Assembly (NCBI RefSeq): GCF_964063325.1
Contig: NZ_OZ061315.1
Location: forward strand, 4,526,001-4,590,000
Direction: 5' to 3'
Length of the DNA: 64,000 nucleotides
DNA from: Hafnia alvei
GTDB taxonomy: Bacteria > Pseudomonadota > Gammaproteobacteria > Enterobacterales > Enterobacteriaceae
Of the stretch, positions 16,726-25,926 are shown one piece after another (positions within the stretch are counted from its first letter, which is position 1; each line of letters opens with the position of its first letter). The position numbers were made by a program, and so were the translations under genes. The notes below the pieces were generated by a model. That model did not search any database. It was not told where the DNA came from and worked only from the letters and a program-made list of their open reading frames with translations.

Positions 16726-17496
16726 TTACGCCTCTCCCAAATAAGCACGAATCACATCAGGATTATTGCGCACCTCTTCGGGTGAGCCTTGTGCCAGCGG
16801 GGTTCCCTGATTCACCACGTAAATTCGGTCTGAAATATCCATCACCAGTTTCATATCATGCTCAATCAACAGCACAGAGACCTGATGATGATTGCGTAAA
16901 TCGGCGATCAGCTCGTTAAGCTCATCGGTCTCTTTTGGGTTAAGCCCTGCCGCCGGTTCATCCAGCATCAACAGCTCAGGACGCGTCACCATACAGCGGG
17001 CTATCTCTAACCGGCGCTGTTGACCATAGGCTAAATTGCCCGCCTGACGGTTAGCAAACTCCAGCAATCCCACGCGATCTAACCATACAGCCGCGCGCTC
17101 TAACGCATCGGCTTCAGCGCGGCGAAACGTTGGCGTTTTTAGCAGGCCAGCAAACACCCCGCTTTTCAGGTGCTGATGCTGTGCAACCAGCAGGTTTTCT
17201 ACCACCGTCATCTCTTTGAACAGACGGACATGCTGGAACGTGCGTACCACGCCCATTCGTGCAATTTGCTGCCCAGCCAGCCCCGCAAGCTCACGGTCGC
17301 GCAGTTTAATCGATCCGCTGCTCGGGCGATAAAAACCGGTTAAGCAGTTAAATACCGTGGTTTTCCCTGCCCCGTTCGGCCCAATGAGAGAGACAATTTC
17401 ACCCTCATTAAGCATCAGCGCAACGTTATTCACCGCCAACAATCCGCCGAAGCGCATGCATAAATTATTCACTAACAGCAAAGGTTTTGCGCTCAT
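16726..17496 (-). CDS. livG: Branched-chain amino acid ABC transporter ATPase LivG
   Basis: The second ATPase of the LIV system, 256 residues (E. coli 255). The ATG giving MSAKPLLLVNNLCMRFGGLL was chosen: it overlaps the livM stop codon as ATGA and matches the family N terminus; a longer open frame inside livM is not needed. Walker A GPNGAGKTTVFNCLTG, signature LAYGQQRRLEIARC and Walker B LLMLDEPAAGLNP are intact. Confidence 0.97.
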   Translation of the reverse strand: MSAKPLLLVNNLCMRFGGLLAVNNVALMLNEGEIVSLIGPNGAGKTTVFNCLTGFYRPSSGSIKLRDRELAGLAGQQIARMGVVRTFQHVRLFKEMTVVENLLVAQHQHLKSGVFAGLLKTPTFRRAEADALERAAVWLDRVGLLEFANRQAGNLAYGQQRRLEIARCMVTRPELLMLDEPAAGLNPKETDELNELIADLRNHHQVSVLLIEHDMKLVMDISDRIYVVNQGTPLAQGSPEEVRNNPDVIRAYLGEA

Positions 17497-18764
17497 GCTT
17501 GGCCTCCTTTGCGTGGGGCGAATTTCAGCTGTGGGCGTTTCATTGGCAGTAATCCTTGCGGCCGCCAAATCATCATCAACACCATCAGCGCACCGAGCAA
17601 CAACATGCTGTATTCATTTAAATCACGCATCAGTTCGCGAGACACCACCAAGATCACCGCAGCCAGAATCACCGCAAACTGCGATCCCATCCCGCCCAAT
17701 ACCACAATCGCCAGTACAAAGGCTGATTCGACGAAGGTGAATGATTCAGGGCTGACAAACCCCTGCCGTGCCGCAAATAAGGTTCCCGCAAAACCGGCAA
17801 ACGCCGCGCTGATGGTAAACGCCGTTAGCTTAATCCGCGTTGGGCTCAGGCCTAATGAGCGACAGGCAATTTCGTCTTCGCGCAGCGCTTCCCATGCTCG
17901 CCCAAGCGGCATTCTTAGCAGTCGGTTGATGACAAACAGCGTTATCACCACCAGCAACAACGCCACGAGATATAAGAAAATAATGCGATCGCTTGGGTCA
18001 TATTTCAGACCAAAGAATTCATGGAATGATCCCCAGCCACCGTCGCGCACGCTGCGGTTAAATTCCAGCCCGAAGAAGGTCGGTTTTGGGATCTGGCTGA
18101 TACCGTTTGGGCCCCCGGTAATCTCCGTGTTGTTAAGCAGCAAAATACGTACAATTTCACCGAAGCCTAACGTAACAATCGCCAAATAGTCGCCGCGCAG
18201 CCGCAGCACAGGAAATCCTAGCAGCAGGCCAAAAGCCGCGGCCACAATCCCTGCAATCGGCAGGCTTTCCCAAAATCCAATGCCATAATAGTGATTGAGC
18301 AGCGCGTAGGTATAAGCGCCGATGGCATAAAACCCACCGTACCCCAACACTAACAAGCCAGACAGCCCGACCACCACATTCAGACCCAGCCCCAGCATGA
18401 CGTAGATAAGCGTCAGGGTGGCAATATCCACCGTGCCGCGTGATACCACGAACGGCCAAACTACCGCCGCGATGAGGATCAGCGCTAATACCAATTTCTG
18501 CTTTGGCGTAGAACCATCCAAGCTTGGCAGCACTAAAGAAGGGCCAGCGACTTTCTTGAAACCCTGCTGGATCATCGGGCGCATCAATTGGAAGAAAAAG
18601 ACCACCACACAGCCCGCGCCAATCCATTCCCAGCGTACAGAATCCGCCAGATTCACCACCAAATGGGTGCCATCTAGGCCAAGCTGAACACCCATAATAA
18701 ACGACGCGAGGATAAACATCGTGATGGTCGAAATAATCGCATTAACCAGATTGAGCTGTTTCAT
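17493..18764 (-). CDS. livM: Branched-chain amino acid ABC transporter permease LivM
   Basis: A 423-residue permease (E. coli 425) with an N-terminal pair of extra hydrophobic segments followed by the HAAT permease core, including GLSGLLVLGYGGFYAIGAYT and the cytoplasmic coupling loop WEALREDEIACRSLGL. It overlaps both livH (four bases) and livG (four bases), so translation of the whole block is coupled. Confidence 0.97.
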   Translation of the reverse strand: MKQLNLVNAIISTITMFILASFIMGVQLGLDGTHLVVNLADSVRWEWIGAGCVVVFFFQLMRPMIQQGFKKVAGPSLVLPSLDGSTPKQKLVLALILIAAVVWPFVVSRGTVDIATLTLIYVMLGLGLNVVVGLSGLLVLGYGGFYAIGAYTYALLNHYYGIGFWESLPIAGIVAAAFGLLLGFPVLRLRGDYLAIVTLGFGEIVRILLLNNTEITGGPNGISQIPKPTFFGLEFNRSVRDGGWGSFHEFFGLKYDPSDRIIFLYLVALLLVVITLFVINRLLRMPLGRAWEALREDEIACRSLGLSPTRIKLTAFTISAAFAGFAGTLFAARQGFVSPESFTFVESAFVLAIVVLGGMGSQFAVILAAVILVVSRELMRDLNEYSMLLLGALMVLMMIWRPQGLLPMKRPQLKFAPRKGGQA

Positions 18765-19687
18765 ACTTTCTCAACCTCCGGGCGCCCCAAGATGCCGGTA
18801 GGCATCACCAGCAGCACCACAATCAGCAAGGCAAAAGACACTACGTCTTTATATTCCGTACTCAGATACGCAGAGGTTAGCGCTTCTGCCACGCCGAGGA
18901 TCAGGCCGCCAATCATCGCGCCAGGAATACTGCCAATGCCTCCCAATACCGCTGCGGTAAAGGCTTTCATGCCCGCCATAAACCCAATATATGGGTTAAT
19001 AACGCCGTAAAATTGCCCCAGCAATACGCCAGCCACAGCCGCCATAGCGGCGCCAATCACAAAGGTCAGAGAGATAACGCGATCGGTGCTGATACCCAGC
19101 AGGCTCGCCATTTTAAGGTCTTCGGCGCAGGCACGGCAGGCGCGCCCCATGCGGGAATAACGGATGAATAACGTCAGCGCCAGCATAGCGAGGAACGTCA
19201 CCACCCAGATAATGATTTGCATGGTGGAAATACTGGCGGCAAAGCCGTTACTTTCTCCCAGCGTCCATTGGCCGGTCACCAAGCGCGGCAGCGCCAGATC
19301 GCGTGAACCCTGTGTAAGGCTGACATAGTTTTGTAAAAAGATGGACATCCCAATCGCGGAGATCAGCGCAATAAGGCGTTTTGACGAGCGAACGGGCTTA
19401 TAAGCCACGCGCTCAATGCTCCAGCCATAGGCGCTGGTGATGACGATCGCCACAATGAATGCAGCCCCAATCAATAACCAGCTGGCATCGATACCGAGCA
19501 TCATCAGCGCCGCAATCACAATAAAGGAGACATAGCTGCCGATCATATAAACCTCGCCGTGCGCGAAGTTGATCATGCCGATAATGCCGTAAACCATGGT
19601 GTAACCAATGGCGATCAGCGCATAGGTGCTCCCCAGCGTTACGCCGTTGAACATCTGCTGAATGAAATAAAGGAACTGTTCTGACAT
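18761..19687 (-). CDS. livH: Branched-chain amino acid ABC transporter permease LivH
   Basis: A 308-residue inner-membrane permease, the same size as E. coli LivH. It has multiple hydrophobic helices and the HAAT motifs GSTYALIAIGYTMVYGIIGM, INFAHGEVYMIG and SRMGRACRACAEDLKMASLLG. It is separated from livK by about 300 bases containing two hairpins, and overlaps livM downstream. Confidence 0.97.
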   Translation of the reverse strand: MSEQFLYFIQQMFNGVTLGSTYALIAIGYTMVYGIIGMINFAHGEVYMIGSYVSFIVIAALMMLGIDASWLLIGAAFIVAIVITSAYGWSIERVAYKPVRSSKRLIALISAIGMSIFLQNYVSLTQGSRDLALPRLVTGQWTLGESNGFAASISTMQIIIWVVTFLAMLALTLFIRYSRMGRACRACAEDLKMASLLGISTDRVISLTFVIGAAMAAVAGVLLGQFYGVINPYIGFMAGMKAFTAAVLGGIGSIPGAMIGGLILGVAEALTSAYLSTEYKDVVSFALLIVVLLVMPTGILGRPEVEKV

Positions 19688-19820
19688 ACCCTATCCTCAT
19701 ACCACACAAGGGCTTAGTGATGATGTCCAGCACGGTATCATGCTTATCTAAAGCATATGTGTAAGATTCCGTCCGCCCATTAATTCCGCATTTTTATGCA
19801 ACATGCGTGTAGGCGTACGG

Positions 19821-19942
19821 GCAGAGACCGCCAGTGCGTGGTCTCTGCACTCCCGCACTTTTTCCGAGATGGAATTTTCGCTTCGGTTTGGTATCGCCCA
19901 TCCAGGGCGCCCCAAACTCCAGCACAACGTCCTTGTTGTGCT
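19821..19942. other. Two intercistronic hairpins between livK and livH
   Basis: In the 296-base spacer, GCAGAGACC/GGTCTCTGC (19821-19848) and AGCACAAC/GTTGTGCT (19921-19942) form perfect 9- and 8-base stems. Neither is followed by a T run on the minus strand, so they look more like mRNA-stabilising or attenuating structures than terminators. They could let livK (binding protein) be expressed above the membrane genes. The function is inferred. Confidence 0.6.
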
Positions 19943-19983
19943 GGCTCGTCCTACCAATACATAAAAACACTATCGATCAGAAC

Positions 19984-21096
19984 TTACTTCACCGCGGTTG
20001 AAGAACCATCGGCGTGCCATTCGAAGATACCGAACTCAAAGCCTTTCAGGTCGCCTTTGTCATCCCAGCTCAATGGCCCCATCACGGTATCAACCGGTTG
20101 AGCTTTGAGGTTTTTGATGATGTCAGCAGGCTCTTCGCTTTTGCTGCGCTCCATGCCGGTGGTCAGCGATTGCAGCGCGGCATAGGTGGTCCACACAAAC
20201 GGGCCAGTTGGGTCCAGTTTTTTGGCTTTCAGCGAGTCTACGATGGCTTTGTTAGCCGGAACCTGATCGTAGCGCTGTGGCAGCGTGACCAACATGCCTT
20301 CGGAAGCATCTCCCGCGATGTTAGATAAAGAAGAGTTACCCACGCCCTCTGGTCCCATAAACTTAGCTTTCAGGCCAGCTTGCTTAGCCTGACGCAAAAT
20401 CTGCCCCATCTCTGGGTAATAGCCGCCGAAGTAAACAAAATCGACGTTCTCTTTCTTCAGTTTGGCCACTAGCGTGGAGAAATCTTTGTCACCTGCCGTC
20501 ACACCTTCAAACAGCACGGGCTTCACATTGGCTTTTTCCAACGCATCTTTAACCGAGCGTGCCAAGCCTTCACCATATTGCTGTTTGTCATGCACTACGG
20601 CGATGCGCTGCGGTTTAATCGTATTGAGAATATAGTTGGCCGCCGTTGGCCCTTGATCGGAGTCCAACCCGGTGGTACGCATAATCAGCTTATAGCCGCG
20701 CGTGGTGAGATCGGCGTTGGTCGCCGCTGGGGTGATCATCAACACGCCTTCATCTTCGTAAATATCCGATGCGGGCTGGGTTGAAGAAGAACACAGATGA
20801 CCAATAACATAGCGAATGCCATCGTTAATCACCTTGTTTGCCACCGCTACCGCTTGTTTAGGATCGCAGGCATCGTCGTATTCCACGCCGACCAGTTTGT
20901 CGCCATTCACGCCGCCTTTCGCGTTGATATCCGCAATCGCCTGCTTAGCACCGGTAAACTCCATATCGCCATATTGCGCCACTGGGCCAGACATCGCGCC
21001 CACGATGGCAATTTTAATGTCCTTTGCCATCACGCTGCTGCTCATGGCTAACGCCATACAACCCGCCAGAAAAACTTTACCCTTGTTAATACTCAT
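19984..21096 (-). CDS. livK: Leucine/branched-chain amino acid-binding periplasmic protein
   Basis: The binding protein of the LIV importer, 370 residues. A signal peptide ends at SSSVMA, after which the mature protein starts KDIKIAIVGAMSGPVAQYGD, characteristic of LivK/LivJ. YVIGHLCSSSTQPASDIY and the Cys pair of the first lobe are present. The ligand preference (leucine only or LIV) cannot be settled from sequence by eye; the position ahead of livH argues for livK. No separate livJ is seen next to panM, so this may be the only LIV-binding protein of the locus. Confidence 0.93.
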   Translation of the reverse strand: MSINKGKVFLAGCMALAMSSSVMAKDIKIAIVGAMSGPVAQYGDMEFTGAKQAIADINAKGGVNGDKLVGVEYDDACDPKQAVAVANKVINDGIRYVIGHLCSSSTQPASDIYEDEGVLMITPAATNADLTTRGYKLIMRTTGLDSDQGPTAANYILNTIKPQRIAVVHDKQQYGEGLARSVKDALEKANVKPVLFEGVTAGDKDFSTLVAKLKKENVDFVYFGGYYPEMGQILRQAKQAGLKAKFMGPEGVGNSSLSNIAGDASEGMLVTLPQRYDQVPANKAIVDSLKAKKLDPTGPFVWTTYAALQSLTTGMERSKSEEPADIIKNLKAQPVDTVMGPLSWDDKGDLKGFEFGIFEWHADGSSTAVK

Positions 21097-21513
21097 CCGC
21101 TCATCCCCGCCTGTCGTTATGTTTGTTGTATTTGCTTTGAAGCGTTATCACGCAACATATTATTAACATGAAATGCTTTTATGCATAAGAAATAATGAAT
21201 TATGTGATTTCGCAGCAATATTTTCTAATAACACTTTATTTTTCATATCATTAAACAGGGATTTTCTTCTGTAAATCAAATAAGAACACTAGAAACAAGC
21301 GGTGTAAACAGCACAAAAATCGGAGCAATGCGGCAACATTTACCGCGAGATAAGCACGTTCATCTGATAAACAATTCATTTACTAATTTTTTACTCTGAA
21401 AATAGCAGATCGATAAAAATAATCCGCTCAGATTTTGTACACCAAAAGTTACACCGTCAATGGATGTAGATCATTTACAATGCTTAGCAATTATTCTTGG
21501 CAGAAGATAAAAC
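21097..21513. other. AT-rich divergent intergenic region livK/panM
   Basis: These 417 bases separate livK from panM. The sequence is strongly A+T-rich, with runs such as AATATTTTCTAATAACACTT, and probably contains the livK promoter and a long leader (Lrp control would be expected from E. coli). I see no convincing open reading frame, tRNA or hairpin terminator. Confidence 0.6.
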
Positions 21514-21927
21514 ATGAAACTCACCATTGAACGCTTAGTAGAATTAAATTCAGATGATATCCGTGATTTGGGAAAAGTGTGGCCAGAGCAGCAGCCAGAG
21601 GCATGGCAAGCGTGGCTCGAGGCGGGAAATGCCCTATTCGCCGCCCGTTTCAATGACCGACTATTAGGCGCCGTAAAGGTATTTCTCGATAAACCCAAAG
21701 GTTTCGCCACGCTACACGACCTGTGTGTGCGAGAAGTAACCCGCCGCCGCGGCGTAGGTTTATATCTGATGGAAGATACTCTGCGTCAGTTGCCCGATAT
21801 CAACGTTTGGCAGTTAGCCGTGAGCGAGGTTCCTAGTGAAAACCGTGCAGAGATGGATGCTTTCATGAAGGCGTGTGGGTTTAACTTCTGCGAACTGAGC
21901 AACGGCGAACAGGGCTGGCAGAGTTAG
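21514..21927 (+). CDS. panM: PanM/PanZ, aspartate decarboxylase maturation factor
   Basis: PanM is a GNAT-fold protein that triggers self-cleavage of pro-PanD into active aspartate decarboxylase and, with CoA, limits pantothenate synthesis. At 137 residues it is slightly longer than the E. coli 127. Key similarities are MKLTIERL at the start, ARFNDRLLGAVKV, and the acyl-CoA-binding segment LCVREVTRRRGVGLYLMEDTL. In E. coli it also lies beside the liv genes. The extra length is at the C terminus (SNGEQGWQS). Confidence 0.92.
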   Translation: MKLTIERLVELNSDDIRDLGKVWPEQQPEAWQAWLEAGNALFAARFNDRLLGAVKVFLDKPKGFATLHDLCVREVTRRRGVGLYLMEDTLRQLPDINVWQLAVSEVPSENRAEMDAFMKACGFNFCELSNGEQGWQS

Positions 21928-22272
21928 GGGGTGGGGTAAACAGATCATTAGCTCATATTAATTGAAAGTTATGATCTGTTTATTAATTAAAGAGAATCGA
22001 GAAATCATGGCAGGTTTTGTATATCACTCGTTATAAACAATTAACCACTAAACCGCGATTATATAAACATGCATTAATTATTACTCATGATTGTGAAGCA
22101 TAAAACATTTTTATCTTTAAGCTAATGACCGGAAATACTAAGCCACAGTAATATAAAAACCTGCGTATTAAAATGACATGATGTCAAAACGATTTATTCT
22201 AAATAAATAGTAAAAACAAATATAAATAATAAATGTATTTATCGCATGGATGAAAAATAAGGATATATTTAA
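21928..22272. other. AT-rich spacer before the T6SS module
   Basis: Just after panM, AAACAGATCAT (21938-21948) and ATGATCTGTTT (21971-21981) form an 11-base stem that may terminate panM. The remaining ~290 bases are very A+T-rich with no supported gene, and probably hold the vgrG promoter. The drop in G+C marks the left edge of the accessory block. Confidence 0.6.
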
Positions 22273-24297
22273 ATGAAAAAAACAGGCTTATATTTTTCCT
22301 GCAAAATTGGCGACCTCCCTTCCGAAACATTTGACGTTGCAGAGTTCACCTTAAATGAGGGGTTGTCGCAGCTCTTTACCCTCACTCTTAAAGTTGTCAG
22401 CAAGCGAGACGATTTCAATCTTGATGCTCAATTGCTGCAAGAAGCGTCTTTAACCGTCACAGTAAACGGCGATGAGCAGCGAACCATCAGCGGCCTTGTG
22501 GCTGGCATAGAGCGCGGAGACTCTGGGTTTAGGCGTACGTTTTACACGCTAACCATTCGGCCAGAGGCTTGGGTCATGACGCTCAATCAAGACAGCCGAA
22601 TTTACCATCAGCTCACTATCCCCCGCATTTTAGAACAGCTTCTGCACGACAACCATGTTCAGGCCAACTGTACGCTCATTAAAGAGAACCATCTGCAGCG
22701 TGAATATGTGACGCAAAAACGAGAGTCCTCAACCCATTTTTTTGACAGGCTCGCCGCCGAAGAGGGTTTTGTATATTGGTTTGACGAGAAAGGCATGTGC
22801 TATAGCGATAGCCTGTATGGCATGCTGGTCGACACCACGGTGACATATAACCCGCATCCCCAATCTGCAATCCAAGGCGATATTATCAGCAAGTTGCGCT
22901 TTGGCTCATATATGCGCCCCCGAGAAGCCACTCATAAAGACCGTAATTACCTTAATCCGAACAGCCAGCTAAATCACCGCGTGCTCAGTAAACAACAAGG
23001 CGTACCCGGTTCTCCACATTCTGTTTTTGACAGCTATGGTCGTTTCCAGTTGGACTCCGAGGCAAGCCCGATGGTGCGCTATCGCGCTGAGCAACTGAGC
23101 TCCGATAGTAAGAAAGGGATCGCAACCTCCAACTGCATCAAATTGATGCCGGGCAGGATGTTTGACTTGATTGAACATCCCGTAGAACAAATGAACGATC
23201 GTTGGCAGGTGGTAACAGCAACCCACCATGGCTTGATGCCTGAAGCATTGGAAGAAGAAGACAGCGGCGGAGGCACAACGCTAGTTAATGAAATTACGTT
23301 TATTTCCGCCCGCGATGAATGGCGAGCCCCATATCATTACAAACCGCTCGCCGACGGCGATGAAATAGCCGAAGTTGTCGGCCCCGTCGGAGAAGAAATA
23401 TATGTCGATGAATACGGCGCAGTAAAAGTGCATTTTCACTGGAATCGCTATGATAAACCTGATGAAAAGGCCTCATGTTGGGTGCGGGTTGCACAGGGCT
23501 GGAACGGTAGCGGATATGGCTTTTTAGCCACTCCGCGCATAGGGCAAGAAGTTATTGTTTCGTATCTGAACGGCGATATCGATCGTCCTATTATTACCGG
23601 CTGTACCTATAACGCCGTTAATAGAACACCGCTAAAACTTCCCGCAGAAAAGACACGTACAACGTTTAAAACTAAAACGCACAAAGGTGAAGGATTTAAC
23701 GAACTGCGTTTTGAAGACGATGCTGGGCGAGAGGAAATTTATATTCATGCCCAAAGAGATCAATTAATTGAAATTAAACACGATAAAACCCAAAAAATAG
23801 AGAACGATGAAAGCCATACCGTAATGAATAATCGCAGCCATTACGTGGGCAAAGATGAGTCTCTTCATATTGTTAAAGATAGATATATCCAAATAGATGC
23901 GAATCAGTTTGAAACGATCGAAAAAGATCTTATTACGAAGATTAATAACAACTGGGAAGAAAAAATTCACGCCACCCATATCCAAAAGGTAGGGGAAGAT
24001 AAAGTTTGTGACATCAAGGGCCAATATACCACCAACGCCGTTGACGGAATTCATAGCCACACCAAAACGCACACGCTTCAAGCCAGCGAACAGGTCATGA
24101 TTAAAGGCAAAGCGGGAACGATTACCATCAATAGCAGCGGCATCACTCTAACAGGGATCGTCACGATAAAAGGCGAGCTAAACGTTATGCCCGGTATGCC
24201 CGGCTCGCTCTCATCGCTGTCAGATGCTGCCAATGAAGGACAGCCCACCGCCGAAGATTGTCGTGAAAAAGCACGCCAAGAGCAGGAGGGAAAATAA
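22273..24297 (+). CDS. vgrG: Type VI secretion spike protein VgrG (TssI)
   Basis: VgrG trimers form the puncturing spike of the type VI secretion apparatus and carry effectors into target cells. The 674 residues show the family order: gp27-like N-terminal domains (about 1-365, with FFDRLAAEEGFVYWFDEKG), the gp5-like OB-fold (about 369-450, KVHFHWNRYDKPDEKASCWV, GYGFLATPRIGQEVIVSYLN, DIDRPIITGC) and a beta-helix stalk (FEDDAGREEIYIHAQRDQ onward). The tail after residue ~640 is short (MPGMPGSLSSL...), so no toxin domain is fused. No other T6SS structural genes are in the window, so this is an orphan cargo cluster. Its stop overlaps the PAAR start. Confidence 0.96.
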   Translation: MKKTGLYFSCKIGDLPSETFDVAEFTLNEGLSQLFTLTLKVVSKRDDFNLDAQLLQEASLTVTVNGDEQRTISGLVAGIERGDSGFRRTFYTLTIRPEAWVMTLNQDSRIYHQLTIPRILEQLLHDNHVQANCTLIKENHLQREYVTQKRESSTHFFDRLAAEEGFVYWFDEKGMCYSDSLYGMLVDTTVTYNPHPQSAIQGDIISKLRFGSYMRPREATHKDRNYLNPNSQLNHRVLSKQQGVPGSPHSVFDSYGRFQLDSEASPMVRYRAEQLSSDSKKGIATSNCIKLMPGRMFDLIEHPVEQMNDRWQVVTATHHGLMPEALEEEDSGGGTTLVNEITFISARDEWRAPYHYKPLADGDEIAEVVGPVGEEIYVDEYGAVKVHFHWNRYDKPDEKASCWVRVAQGWNGSGYGFLATPRIGQEVIVSYLNGDIDRPIITGCTYNAVNRTPLKLPAEKTRTTFKTKTHKGEGFNELRFEDDAGREEIYIHAQRDQLIEIKHDKTQKIENDESHTVMNNRSHYVGKDESLHIVKDRYIQIDANQFETIEKDLITKINNNWEEKIHATHIQKVGEDKVCDIKGQYTTNAVDGIHSHTKTHTLQASEQVMIKGKAGTITINSSGITLTGIVTIKGELNVMPGMPGSLSSLSDAANEGQPTAEDCREKARQEQEGK

Positions 24298-24578
24298 TGC
24301 GTCCTATTATCTGCTTAAGCGATAAAACCAGCACCGGCGGCAAAGTGCTGCAGGGCTCTCCGCTCATGAAAATTAAGGGAAAACCCGTCGCGCTGGTCGG
24401 CATGCAAGCTACCTGCAATGCCTGTAAAAAAGGGATCGGGACTCTCGTTGCTGCAGGGCCACACCTCGGTAAGGTCAATAATATCGACATTGTGCTTGCC
24501 GGGGATTATGTCGCCTGCGGCTGCCCTCCCTTTAGCAATATTGTGATGCCGAGCCAACAGATCGGAACCATTGAATAA
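24297..24578 (+). CDS. PAAR-domain spike-tip protein
   Basis: A 93-residue protein that should sit as a cone on the VgrG trimer. It has PAAR-like features: MRPIICLSDKTSTGGKVLQG, a glycine-rich repeat structure, and cysteines/histidine that can bind zinc (C38 and C41 in ATCNACKKG, H54, and CGC in YVACGCPPF). No C-terminal toxin is attached. It starts within the vgrG stop (TAATG), so the two are translated together, and the adaptor gene follows. Confidence 0.88.
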   Translation: MRPIICLSDKTSTGGKVLQGSPLMKIKGKPVALVGMQATCNACKKGIGTLVAAGPHLGKVNNIDIVLAGDYVACGCPPFSNIVMPSQQIGTIE

Positions 24579-24600
24579 CACGGCAGAATGGAATCAGCAC

Positions 24601-25926
24601 ATGAGCGAAATATTCGATGTCATGACTAACGGTGATGCCTTTTGGGTCACCGAATCTATTTTCGACGATCCTCAAGCCAGGAAAGGCACAACACAGGCTC
24701 AGCTCCGAGCACCTACCCTGATTTATGCTCAGGAACGGCGGGATGTAGTCAGCATATTGTTTCGCTATTTTACTCAGCAAGGGCTGAATAACGCCGATTA
24801 CACCGAAATAATGCCGTTCGATGCGTATCTAGAAAGCAGCCAGCGTTATGAAAAAGAGTTCATTTTAGCGACACAAACATTGAATGACGCTCATCCTGTC
24901 TTTATGGATCGCCGCTATTGTTTCGACCGGCTACCTAGCCAGAATGACGATCTTCTCAATAGCGCAATAGCAGTTAAAGCGATAAAAACGCCATTGCTCG
25001 ATCTAAATGTTAAGCCAAACATCGCCCATAGCCTGCAAAAAATGATCGTCCGACAAGATGCCAGTAAACAATATAGCCTGCATTGCTACGCCATTATTGA
25101 TGCAGCAATTTATCAGCAAGATGGGCGCTTTCTTGTGCCCGATCTCATCGCTTCCGGGCTTACTTGGCGCTGTCTATTTAAAGGTGAGTCTGAAAGCGTG
25201 ATGGAAAACATCGCACCTTATCTAGTTGATATAACGCCATATGCGGATAAACAAACTCGGTTCCATCAGCGGTTAATAACGCTATTCACTCAACAACCGC
25301 TAGGGATCATTATCCAAAGCAAAGAGAGCTTTGGTGTTGTTTATCATCACCTACGCAAATTCACCTATGTGAAAAATCCAGAGACCCAACGCTGGTGTTA
25401 TTTACGCTTTTATGACCCAAGAGCTTTGCCCGCGATTATCAGCCTGATGGATTATTCTGGCCTAGCCTCATTTATGCGCCACGCGCTCGCCATTATTTAT
25501 CTTCAGCCCAATCAAAGCACCGTTATCAATATCATCTCAGTGACCCATAAAGTGAGAGCGATAAAAGGCAGCCGTTTTCGATTAACCCAGCGTATGTGTA
25601 ACTATTTCTCTCAAAGTACCTATCAGGCATTTATCCAAAAAGTAGATCGGTTCATCGAAGAGCATATAGGCGAAAAATCACAGATCAGTGAAGGTTTTCG
25701 CTCTTATTTTATCGTCCAGCATATCAACCAAGCGCTGCGCTGGGGCTTCTCTTTAGAAAAGCCCGTTTTACTCTACGTTGCCGCACGCAGCATGAGCTAT
25801 CTCCCAGAGATTAAGTGGGGCGAGTTGGTTAAAGCCCACACTTGCCGTTTCCCTCTTAGCCAAGAGATTAGAGCCAAACACCTGTTTGGCCTTGTTTGGC
25901 ACCTGTCAGAAATTAAGGCTGTTTAA
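24601..25926 (+). CDS. DUF4123 T6SS effector adaptor with N-terminal extension
   Basis: DUF4123 proteins (Tec/TEC, VasW) load a cognate effector onto VgrG. The DUF4123 core starts around residue 157: LHCYAIIDAAIYQQDGRFL, later WRCLFKGES, APYLVDI, HHLRKFTYVKN and WCYLRFYDPRALPAIISLM. About 155 residues before it (GDAFWVTESIFDDPQARKG onward) have no family I recognise. The C-terminal ~150 residues are also outside the core. An ATG with GGAA seven bases upstream is taken; a TTG at 24571 overlapping the PAAR stop would add 10 residues. Its stop overlaps the effector ATG. Confidence 0.85.
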   Translation: MSEIFDVMTNGDAFWVTESIFDDPQARKGTTQAQLRAPTLIYAQERRDVVSILFRYFTQQGLNNADYTEIMPFDAYLESSQRYEKEFILATQTLNDAHPVFMDRRYCFDRLPSQNDDLLNSAIAVKAIKTPLLDLNVKPNIAHSLQKMIVRQDASKQYSLHCYAIIDAAIYQQDGRFLVPDLIASGLTWRCLFKGESESVMENIAPYLVDITPYADKQTRFHQRLITLFTQQPLGIIIQSKESFGVVYHHLRKFTYVKNPETQRWCYLRFYDPRALPAIISLMDYSGLASFMRHALAIIYLQPNQSTVINIISVTHKVRAIKGSRFRLTQRMCNYFSQSTYQAFIQKVDRFIEEHIGEKSQISEGFRSYFIVQHINQALRWGFSLEKPVLLYVAARSMSYLPEIKWGELVKAHTCRFPLSQEIRAKHLFGLVWHLSEIKAV

